From Patiria miniata (Eukaryota; Echinodermata; Asteroidea; Valvatida; Asterinidae), in contig NW_024037068.1 of assembly GCF_015706575.1 (NCBI RefSeq), forward strand, positions 186,001 through 250,000: a stretch of DNA of 64,000 bases. The letters are read 5' to 3'. Position numbers and translations under genes: made by a program. Shown here piece after piece: positions 41,501-53,500 of this stretch; within the stretch, counting starts at the first letter, position 1; every line of letters starts with the position of its first letter. The notes under the pieces are model-generated. The model made no database searches, was not told the origin of the DNA, and worked only from the letters and a program-made list of their open reading frames with translations.

Positions 41501-44500
41501 GGAAAAACTCATTTTTCTCAAACTGTGAAAACTCTTACAACCCAATTTTTTTTCAATGATTCCCTTTAGTGTTTCTCTTCATTCTGCTACAGATAAACCT
41601 AACCCAAAAATGCCTCTAAACCTGTTTTCCAGAAATGGGGAAACACTGTGTGGACGTGGGCAAGTCCACACTTCGTCGCTGCTACCTACATTATGTGGAC
41701 GTCTTTTGTTCGGAAGTCCACACTGCGTATGTAAGACAAGCTCATTTGTACATGTCATCAAGCACAATTACATTGTACATGTACCAGACATTTGATCAAA
41801 GTATAATGTAATTTTACAAAGTATAATGTACCAATACAATACATGTTCGTGAGTACAAAGTTTTTGAGCATGTACATGTATGATCTGGTACAAGGTACAT
41901 GTACCCTGTGGAGACATGTGCATAATAGGGAACAAAAGATTGTATACTGGTACATGTATGTCTCCACAGGGCAATTTCTATAGATGAATACGTCTCCACA
42001 AGGTTATCCCAAAATAAATATATGGATTTTACTCAAAACCTAGGAATTTCCAAGGTGGGTTGATCTGTCGCAAATTGAAGTATTTTATGTAAGGGAAATT
42101 AAATCCGAATTTGAGCCCAGGAAATTAATTCTGGTTGAAATAAGAGCATTTTGAAACTACACTTTCAAACTCGAGACTTTAGAACATGAGAAGAAAGAAA
42201 TGATTCCACAAGGATACAAATTCCAGTAAGCATGTATGTACAGTACACGTGTGTTGCCAATATACATGTACACGGGAGTATATTGAATTGAAAGATGAAT
42301 GGAAAATGTTTCGCACTTTTTTCGTCTGATATATTTGAATGATTCCATCCACACAGACTGCAGGATTACAACATGTAGTCGACCTAGCTTTTCAAACGCA
42401 CTCAGGAGAATGTAAGGAAACGGATGTGGTTTTATCCCAGTCATGCCCCACACGGCTGGGGTTGTCGGAATGAAACTGGGGAGGGGGAAGGGGGGTGGAG
42501 CTGAGTAAAAAGGATCTCCGTCGTTATTTAATTAGAAATTCCTCATTGTGCCCAGAGCAGATGGTAAAGTCGTCTTGGCACATCTGTTAAAGTCTATTAG
42601 AAATCGTGTACTGGGACAAGTGGTTAAGGAGTGGGGCCAATGTGATTAAAGGCAGTGTTGCATTTGCAGCTATCCAAAAAGTAACTGACAAATTTATTGT
42701 TGTGAAGCTTACTTTGTTTAAGACACTAAACTCCCTGTCAAATTAGTCTTTCCGGCATGCTGTTGTTTTGAAGAAAACAATGAAAGAAGGCAATTTCCAA
42801 CAATGCGTCACTTGACGCATCGGAAAAATTCCGTTAGTTGGTTTTGTAATTTGGCACATCTGTGAATGGGTGCGCGCAAGCGTTGACACAACGCACACGC
42901 GCACTTGGTTGCTATTATTCGTCAGTTGAGCGTGCGACATTGCGTAGCTGCAATCGGCTGAACAGAGAACGTGTCCTGGATTTCGGGCGCAATTCAAAAC
43001 ATGACTCGACAAATTTTGATTTGAAAACGCGATCCTAGAATATTGTGGGTTTTTCCTTGGAATATACAGCATTCACAGAGCTCAAACATCATCAGGTTAG
43101 TTGTTAACCACCAGTCTATAGATTTTGAGCACTTTTGTTGCTTCAAACGTTAAAAAAATGCACAAATAACAAAATCTACCCTGCTCTTATCACTGAATCG
43201 TGACTTGATAATTATATGCACGCCCTTGGGAAATGCTTTAGTTTAATAGGAATCAAAAGCTGATTAGGCATATCATGTAACCCACATACAAAGTTAATGT
43301 GTGTACATGTACATGTACATGACTACCGGTACATGCTTTATCCCATGTAATTACATGACACACAAAAATTAGCTTTCAATATGGTAAACACCATTGTTCT
43401 TACAAAGTGAAATTGAATATATTGCAGTATTTTTCTCAATTGAGCAAAACAAAAGTAATATTTTGGAAAGTAATAGACGTTCACAATAAATTACAGTAAA
43501 CTGTGTTTCAGTTTTTAGAATTCATTGTATACTATACAATGTAGATTAGAGAGTGAAATTGCGCATACGAAAGAGCTAGCACAGTGAAGTTAAAACTGTC
43601 ACTTGCAAATTCTTTCATCAACTGAGAATGCACTCACAATGCAAAATGTGACTGAGCACATCCATTTTTTGTCTTGACGAAATGGGCATATGGTCGGGAA
43701 AAGTCTGACTGTCCAACCCTATTTAATTTATTTTTCCTATACTGTTATGCAACAGGTTGACACCCTCCCTCCCCCACCCCTCCTCCGGCTAAATATAGCA
43801 CACGTGTCATCCGTGTGCAATATTCACGTGAGGGTCTGTATCGTATTTGTGTCCAAATGGCGGTAAGCTTGTCTTCGCAGGAAGTCGGCGCCGAGGTCCG
43901 CGCCGACACGCGAGAAACGCACCAGTTATTTGACGTGTACAGTACCTCCGAGTGATACATGACACTGTAACGGATAGACAGCTTTAGGCAACCGAATTAG
44001 TGTCTTTGATAGTGCAGAGATCATGAATATCCTAATCGTTTCGCATTTGCCAGGCTGTTGCATTCTACCTTGTTGGAAACAGTAATTTTGGAAATGCTGA
44101 AAAGTTTTAAGGCATTGGATCATTTGCTTTTCTTGCATTTTGTTCATTTCTGTTATAACGCCACTCAAAATCCAAAGAAGAATGTTTAAAGGGTAACCTG
44201 TTGAAGTTTCAGCTCAGCAGGTATAACACTTTTCGAGAAAATGGTGAAAACAACGCGCAACCTTTTGATCACTAAACACAATTTTGTCAATAGCACTCCT
44301 TATTCCAAAAATCAGTCAATTGACTAATCGTTGGAAATCTCCTATACACTCCTTGATTTCTTTGAACTGACAGCAAGCCAGACGGAATCATTTCACGGGG
44401 TGTATAGTATCAGTGCGATCTTTAATCCAAGTAAAGCTTTTTGATAGTTATTGGGTACAGGTTACTTTTGTGATAAATGCAAATGATCCTATATGCCAAT

Positions 44501-47500
44501 CTGGGTTTTTTTCACAGTAGATGATTACGTATCAAATACGTAACAGCAATGTTTTAAACCAAGACTAGCTTTCTGTCTGCAAACAGCAGAAACTTGCTCA
44601 TGACAGAAAAAAAAAAACATGCCATTTGAAGGGTTTTTTTTTCCTTCACAACAAACTTCCATTCTTTCCTAAAAATAGTTCAGCTTTTGGCAACTTTGAA
44701 GGTCGCAGACAGAACACGTACGGTGGTGACTCACCCTGCAATTTCTTCCAAACTTGGTCATGTTGGCCGCCTGGCTAAAGGTACCCATGCGACCCCATCT
44801 GGCAAACACAATAGACTCTTTCTTACACTTACAGTCACTATGGCGTGCATAATATCATAGGTTGATATTTCTGTTGATAACAATGCTGCGAAGTCATAAC
44901 TGCTCATAGTTTTGAACCAGGTATATTTTCTAACAGTCACAGTAATTTGTGAGGCATTCTGGCAAAACGAAACAGTGGGCAGAGTTCAAAATGGGGCTTT
45001 GTTAGTAGAGGATAGAGAATACAATTCTCCTTACAATACTGTTTGTTGCACTTCAGTTAGCAATTCCATTGACAAAATATGGCTTAAAGTTCACATTTAG
45101 TGACATTTACAAATTTAAAAAAAATTCTCAGATGTACATTTGTACTTTTAAGTACATTGTACATGTTCGTACATTCCTTTTAAAATAAAATGAAACAATG
45201 AAATAAACCTCAAAAAAATTAATTAAAAAAAAAGCTCTCAGTGAGTAGGCCTACTGTTCCCTAGAATTCTTGCATAATGTCAGAAAAATACCGGTACACA
45301 TACAGTAGTGAAATTAATTTCATTTTCGTTTTACAATGCATCTGTGCAAAACAATAATATTTTGATTACTGAATCGTAATTGCACTTTCATTCTCAATAT
45401 ATAGATGTACATAAAGATTGTTCTTGGCTCTGTGCAATAACTGTTGTGCATGTCCTTTTGTAAATAACATACACAAGAAAATGGGCACACTTCTTTTTTT
45501 CAATAAAATCTGAGAACCAAATGTTTGGTTTTGTAGTGGTTTTCGGTTGGCGGGTAATGATGTGTACAATGTGAAGTAACAATTTAAAAATGACTTTCAT
45601 TACGTTAACCAATTTTTATTTTGTTTTTTCTGTCTCTCTCTCTCTCTCTTCTTTTCAACTTATCTTTCTGTCTGGTACCCATCCCTCCCTTTCAAATGCG
45701 TGTGGCGTTTGTTCCACAGCTCGGCCATACTGTGTTTAACTGGCATGGTGATAGTCTGGTGCATGGCTGGTGCCGACATGTTTGTCACATTGGTAAGTTG
45801 GAGTCGACCATTTTTGTTTATGTACATACATGTACACATGTATGTTCTAACCTCGTTAGCAGTCTGTGAATACCTACCCAGCAAATGTGAGAAAAATCTA
45901 AAAAAAAACAAACAAAGAAACAATTGCCCCCAATTTATTAAATTCAGTTAATCCACATTTTGTTTGCAATCAGTTACACATCCATGAACGGGTGCAAGCC
46001 AGCTAGTCTGGTTCCCCGACCTGACAATTCCCCGACATCTATAAATTGCTCCGTTTTGTCTGAAGTAGGGTCAGGGAACCAGACTACAAGAACACATTTT
46101 TTTCGTGTTTTTTTCCCAGCATCTATGAACACAAAACATTAAACAGGTCAGTTTAACACTATTTGCTATAAAATAGAAACTCCAAAATCCATCCATTGCT
46201 GAAAATTACAGCAAAAACAAATGTCACCTTTACAAAATGTAAGTGACACGCATATTTAAACTAACCAGGGTTCCTCCGTGCTTCGAGCCTATTGAAGTCT
46301 ACAGGTGGATCCATAAAGCCGAATTTCTGACGTCACGTCAAGTTTTTCACACTGCGCATTTGGCAAAAGTTGAACACATCTTGACTCCGGTGAAGTTTGC
46401 AGTGAATGCGTCCTGACGTCATATTCGCTCCGCGTCTGCTTTCGCGCCGAGTACAAACCGGCCTTGACCCGTGTATGAAGGGGAATCTGAATTAAATGTG
46501 GAAAAGAAAAAAACATCTTAGAACAGCGATTTGCAATGACAGTTATCTTGATCTTCACAGGGCATCAGTGATTTCTGTGCTGACCCAGATGTGTATATAA
46601 AGAGAGAAGCCAAAATGAAAGCTGGTTTGTCAGATGGTATGTAATTGACAGTGCATTTCTTATGTAACGTTAATTTCTCTAACAACTGTGGGGTTTTCGA
46701 AACCAGATTTCGACTCAAGTTTCAACTTGATCTCTGGCTTCGGAATCATTCAGATACAAACTAAATAGAAATACTCTTAACTTGGTGCATAAGCTCTCCT
46801 AAAGTCAAAGCTTGAATGTAGCCTAGGTTTTGAAAACCTAAGAGAAAAGTGCATGTACATGTTTATGGGACGGGTTAGGATAATTTCATCAGCTGACCCT
46901 GTGTTGAATCTTAAATAATTGAAACTGTGAAGTTAAAACTTATGCCTTTTTCATTAGCTTTTTGGCTTTGTATGGAAGGTAGTATATATATTGCTTATTA
47001 TATAAGCAATATTGGACAAGATTAATGATACTTGTTGATTGTAATTGTAAAATAAAAGAAACGTGCCTATTAACATGATTAACAATTACTTTATTAGATG
47101 TTTGAGGAACCTTTACTCCAAGAGTCCAAGAATTCCACAAGAATGCCAGTTAGTGGGGACTTGGCCAGCTATGATGTTTCTCAAGTTTTAGGCCTCTTGT
47201 CATGAGAAATTCCCCGATATTTTTGCATGGATAGTGAGCTGGATAGTGTGGCTACATTCTCCAACAAGTTTGAAGTCCACAGACCAAATAGAACTGAAGA
47301 TAATGAGAAACACACATCCATATTTTCACCCTTTGTGTAGTTGTGTATGTTTATGGTGTAAATCGAGGACACACATGTGCAACATCATCGTTGAATGGAG
47401 GACAGGTACCAAATCAAGGACAACCTCAATTACAAAACATGTACAAAACCAATGAGAGCTGTTGCCAAAAAGTTAGAGTATAAACAAAGGAAAAGGGAAG

Positions 47501-50500
47501 AGGAACAATAGAAAGTCAACGATTTACATGTACACCATAAACAAATGACCGCTATGTGTGTGTGTGTGCAGTACTTTCCCTTTGATGGCCTGTCATCCGG
47601 GCATCAGCCAGCTGTGACATGCCTTGCTATATCTAAAAATTTTCCCAGATATTTTTTGCAATTGCATGACATAATTTTTTACATTACAATGTTTTCTTGT
47701 TCTTTCTTCAGCTTTTCTTGATTACTACATGACTTGTGGCCAAACGCTGAGCCCCTTTAGCAAGGTAGGTAGGTGTGTGTACGAGATTCACAGGGAACAG
47801 AAAAAATGTCAGAGGTACTTCCTGCAAACATCTGACACGATTTTTGACACAACATCTTCAGCATTTTCAATAATACCTGAAAACTACAAATGAGTTCTCC
47901 ATATGTGGAAATATATATATCCAACTTGAAGTTTTGTGGAATTCAACATTTCTGCCATCTTTGTACTAGGGCTGTGCCAAGTATAACCGAATATTTGAAT
48001 ATTCGATTTTCAACCGTATATCCAAATAACATTTGTTTGGACTTTTGTTGAAAGCCGTTATTGCGCATGATTTGAGAACTTCCATGAGGAACATTAGCTG
48101 AAATTTCCTCTTTTAAATCGGTCAAATATAACCAATCCAATACCTGTTCTTTATATTATTTTAATAAGCTCTTTGTCCATTTTCGACAAGCGCAGGGGCA
48201 CGCATGTTAAACGCGAGCAGTGCGTTTTGAAATCAAATATTCGATCAAATCCACGTTGGAATAATTGCATACTAAATTATTTTTGTAACCCTTAGTGCCT
48301 TGTTAGGACTTTAGTGTATAAACCAACCTGGGTACAGAGTCGCTGTTACTCACAGTGGCCCCCGGTTATGGCAGAAGCCCTGAACCAGCTATTGTGCAAA
48401 ACAACCACTCCATGACAGTCATTCTGAATACGTTGGCACAATGCGTCCACCATTGAGTGTACAACTCTGTGCAGGGATTAGGTCTATCCGCTCCGTTCAC
48501 AAGTACCCCCTCACTGGCAAAGAAAGTACAGTTGGGGGTGACCGAACAACTACATCTTGCCTGACAGCAATATTTTGACGCAAAGCGCGGCCACTGCGTG
48601 TACATAGTAGACATCCCCTGGTGTACGTGCGTTACACACTAAGGAACGGTGCGCGCATGTCAACCAGCGAAATGTATGTGTCCCCCCCATGGGACGTCAT
48701 TGCTAGGTAAAAGGGCGTCCTCTTTTGTTGGCGCACGGAGCCCATAATGCCGATACAAGGAAAAAACACAATCCCATTAACGAAATGGTTAAATAACTTG
48801 ATTCATCTTCCCTCAATCAACTTGAAATAAAAAAAATTTCTTCCAGGAGGTGTCATTAGCAAACACGAATCTAGCCTTAGCGGGAACCACCTTGGACCGC
48901 ATAGCGTCTCTAGCCAAGGGGTACTACGACAACGCAGGGGTAAGAAATGTACTCTATTCTAATAGTTGTACAATAGTCATGGACAAATCCTGGAAATTAA
49001 AGCTTTCATAGAAAGTCATGAAAAACTCATGAAATTTTGTTATTTTACAAGGGCTCATGGAAAGTTGATATTCGACGAAAAATGTCATGGAATTCTGCAC
49101 TACCCATGCGTGATGATGCGTGATATTTGTCTATGGCCATCTGTCAGTTTGCATTCCAGTTTTATTTCCTCTATTGCATGTATGCTCTGTACTAGATGCT
49201 CGTTTAATGCACCATTGTGATGCTTATGTGGTGCTCAGCGGTCTTTTTCCACACTGGAAGGCTGAAAGGGAGTGGCGTCCCTTGCTTACAGAGCAACAGG
49301 TTCCTAAGATGCCAAAACGGCGTGGTCAGGGAAAGCCCTAATTTTGTCCTGGAAAAGTCATGGGAAAAGTAATGGAAAAAGTCAAGGAATTTCATTTCGA
49401 GATTTTTGTGGGAAACCTATTCTTTTTATCAGTTACTTCAGAAATCCTTCCACTTCTGCAACTAAAATCTTGTATTTTTTTTCAGCCTAAGATTGCAGAA
49501 GCTAAGACCACACTAGACTCTGTTACCAGCTCAGTCTTGACGCTAGCAGGCAATCTGGACTGCACATCATCAGGGCTGCATAAAGACTATGTGACATCGC
49601 TGTACGCTGTCTGCTACGATTCGGTGTAAGTCATTTATTAGCCTTATTAAATGTTAACCTTGGATTTTTCCGAGATTTGTTCCAGTGCGCCACGTTAGGG
49701 AACACTCGGCCGATTTTTGGGTCGCCACCGTTTTTAAATTTTGGACTAAATGTCATGACAATGAAATTGTTCCCAAAGGTTCAAGCATTATTTAGGTAAT
49801 AGTACCAGTATTTAGCAGAATGAATGCAGGGTGAATAAAAAAAATGCATCCCAAATGGCAGGACCAATTTTTGAATGAAGTTTTGCCTGTAGCACTTTCA
49901 AAATCTATGATAAGAAATCCCAATCACTGAGCATTCTTTTATTACAAGAATCATTCAAATCATGTACTTTTCAAGTTACGGCATTTTTAACACAAACATT
50001 GTTTTAAAGTTCTGTCCACAGATCACAAAAAAAGGTACGTGTTCTTTCAGCAAAACGAAAACAATTCTCATGCATCCCTATGAGAATTGTTTTCGTTTTG
50101 CTGAAAGAACACTAAATTTCGTAACTTGCAAAGTGCATGAGTGATCTGAATGATTCTTGTACTGAAAGAAAGCTTAATAACTGGGTTTTCATATATCTTA
50201 GATTTTGAAAGTGTTACAGGCAAAACTTCATTCAAAAATTGGTCCTGCCATTTGGGATACGTTTTTTTTTCACTCACCCTGTATATGGGAAGTGTCTTTA
50301 ATTGCTTCCATAGACGCATGTATATTTGCAAGCCACAGCCAAGTAATTTGGACGCGGCTTAAAGTTCATTTTCATTTGCTTCCTTTCTTTTCCAGGGTCG
50401 GCTTGACTGTCATGTTACTCAGCTTCGTGTTAACTGGTCTCCTGTACACCTTCACGATCTTTGGAGCCATCAAACTCATTGGCAGATTGCCCAAAAGGTT

Positions 50501-53500
50501 GGTATCCCGTCTCCTGTTTAAATACCTTGCTACGGTGTCCGTATAACAAAATTTAACAAACTTTTGCGATTAGGGCCCATCTCATTTCATATACGAGACG
50601 AGTTCCGGACAAATTGCGGGTAGAATCATTCACTTTGACTGGAAGAAGCTCTGCTTTTGCCACAGACATATACCGGGAAATTTTTCGACTCGCAGGGGCG
50701 GATCCAGGAATTTTCGCAGGGGGGGGGGGGGGTCATCAGCCAAAAAATCTGAAAATGTACACAGGTTTTTTTCTCCGTACACTTGGCCTCCGTAAAATAA
50801 AAAACTGGGGGGGGGGGGACCATATTTCAATAGGGGGCGCTGTTCAAATTTGACGATTACTAATTATTGCTGTGGTAAATTTTTATGGGTTGCAGCAGGA
50901 ATAGCATGGGTATCTAAATAGAAAACGCTATAATTCACAAAGTGCAATATGGACCATGCAATATGGGATAATACCGCACTGTTGTTGCCGTGGATTGACC
51001 AATCAGGATTTAAGATTCAAATTTGCTTAATGAAACATTGATAAGTCACTGAACACAAAGACTACAGTGAAAATCGGGAACTAGTCACGCACAGAACTAA
51101 AGAACCTATTGAAGGGTAGGGTGTCAGGTCAACTCGCCCCCTGGCCGACTCGCCCCTTACTGACTCGCCCCTTGACCGACTCGCCCCCTGGCCGACTCGC
51201 CCCCTAGCCGACTCGCCCCCTGACCGACTCGCCCCCTGGAAAATGATGCACCGTACGGGGACATCGTAAAAAAAAAAATAAAGACAGTGGAGGGGAACAC
51301 AGAGGGTCCAGCAAATCAGATTCGTTATCTGAGTTTTGGGATTGTACTATTACAATTGCCCAATTCAAAATTTGGTTCTGAGCCTAGTTTTATAACTTTT
51401 TCAAAACCGTTCGGTATGTTTGATAAGAACACCACTAAACCAAAAAAATGAAAAAATTTTTTTTGATTTTTCAAATATACATCATTTATTCTGAAAAATA
51501 TTTGTTAATGAAACTGAGGACCCAGAGTCGAGATTTACAATTATTACATTATCATTGTGTCATTGACAAACGGTGAACGCGGGTATACCTGTCGCGCGCC
51601 GGCACCCACCGGTACCTGCCGTGCCCGCCGGCAGTCACCGTGAACGCTACTACGCGCACATGCCCAACGGGCCCTATGCCACGGGCACTCCGCAAAAAAT
51701 CACGCTGCGCTATATCGGTAAAGTTGTGCTAAGGTGTTTCCAACCCAAATTCTTTATAAAGCAAGGATCAATAGTTTTTTGCATTGGTATGGGAAATCCT
51801 TCAAACTTGCGTTTGAGTAATTTGGCTCCGACCGGGCAATGTGCTCCACTGTCTTTATTTTTATTTCACAATGTCCCCGTACGGTGCATAATTTTCAAGG
51901 GGGCGAGTCGGTCAGGGGGCGAGTCGGTCAGGAGGCGAGTCGGCGAGGAGGCGAGTTGGCGAGAGGGCGAGTTGGCTAGAGGGCGAGTCGGCCAGGGGGC
52001 AAGCTTGTAAGGGTCGAGTCGGTCAGGGGGCGAGTCGGTAAGGGGCGAGTCGGTAAGAGGCGAGTCGGCCAGGGGGCGAGTTGACCTGCAATCAAGCGTA
52101 GACGGGCCACAAGACAGAAAACAAGGTCGCAGTCTCGAATTTCCAAAAGCAGTAAAGAATGGAATTTTATTTAGTAAATTAACAAAAGAAATAACTACAT
52201 TTCCTATAGCCCCATTAATGTGGCTTAACCCTAACCCACCTCACTCCTCCAAAATCCTCCTGGCGGTTTTGGAGGATTCTGGAGGATTGAGGATGAATGG
52301 TGATTGAAGCACATGAGGATTTTGGAGGATTGAGGATGAATGGTGAATGAAGCACAAGAGGATTTTGGAGGATTGAGGATGAATGCATTTTGAGGCAGGA
52401 CTGTCTGATGATTTTGAAGGATTTGGCGTTGGTTATCCTTCATTTAAACACGAGTGCAAAGTTTTGGGATGAGGAGGCTTTTGGAGGATTGAGGATGAAT
52501 GCATTTTGAGGCAGGACTGTCTGACAATTTTGAAAAATTTAGGCGGAGTTGCAAAATTTTGGAGGATTTTGGAGGATTGAGGATGGTTGTAAGCAACAAG
52601 GGCCTAGGGGGTTAGGGTTAAGTACTGGACTTCCTCTGGACTAGTAAGCCACACAACGATGGCACACTACATGTGTGGAAAGGTCGGTTGCTAGTGTAGC
52701 AGAAAATACAATAAAGATTGAAATTATTTTGTCACTTGATATAATCACCCAGGTGGTTACTCAACTGCCTATTAGCAAAAATGGAAACAATGTTGGAAAC
52801 AATGTTGCAACCTGACGCCACTTTTTTCTTTATATATATCATCTCAATGAAGGTCAGTCATTGCAAAAATAATAAGACATGAATCTGGGACTGAGAAACA
52901 TTTCCAATTTTGTTAGGAAATACTTAGAAAATGTTCTTGACTCCCCGTAGACTTTGTACACAACCGCTGAAGTGGCGTCAGGTTGCAACATTTTTCCGCA
53001 AAAAAACAGTTGAATTCCGTACCTTCATAGGTCAAGTTATCCTGTAAATTCGGGCAGAATCGGGACAGCTTTCGGCCACAATGAAACACAACGGCGTCCA
53101 TATTCCCGTAATCCGTTTGAGGTCATGGGTCATGATTCTCGTGCTTTCCGAGCGTGCGTCCACTTTGCCAACGTGCATCGACGGTTGTTGCCCGTCATTC
53201 AATATTGGTCAACAGCGCAAAATGTTACAATGTGCGTGTACATTCTCCAAACCTAGGGATGCCAAAAGCCACGCCCTCCACAATATGGATGTGCTGTCAC
53301 TGAGCTGGGCTCAGCCCTAAATTCCAGGCGACTACAGTTTTAACTGGGCTAGGCCCAAGAGCCTGAAGTTGGACAAAGGGGATTAAGCAAATTCAGCATT
53401 ACTGAAATATACTAGAGATTAAAGTTAATGGGTATCTGGGTGTAGGCTAAATCACAATAAAAAGATGTAATAAAAGGGTGTTGACTGGCTGGACTAGTCC

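Larger units (their letters stand above)
34454..45719 (+). other. Intron 5
   Basis: This is 11266 bases between TM3 and TM4 exons. It contains two minisatellites (34478-34925 and 39085-39331), TIR elements at 39818-40075 and 42646-43190, a repeat fragment at 44948-45132, G and T runs at 41142-41168 and 41259-41273, and many ACATGTACATGT palindromes. About 35000-38900 shows little else except a TCCTCCAAAA/GGAGGATTTTG fragment at 36640-36695. Confidence 0.8.

Noticed and set aside
51573..52010. 145-residue frame with Arg- and Gly-rich C-terminal part
   Set aside because: It lies in the middle and right arm of the foldback element; the repetitive part is the 16-bp unit.
52225..52621. Interstitial telomere sequence (CCCTAACCC at element ends)
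   Set aside because: Only two telomere-like repeats at each end, in inverted orientation; better explained as transposon termini.
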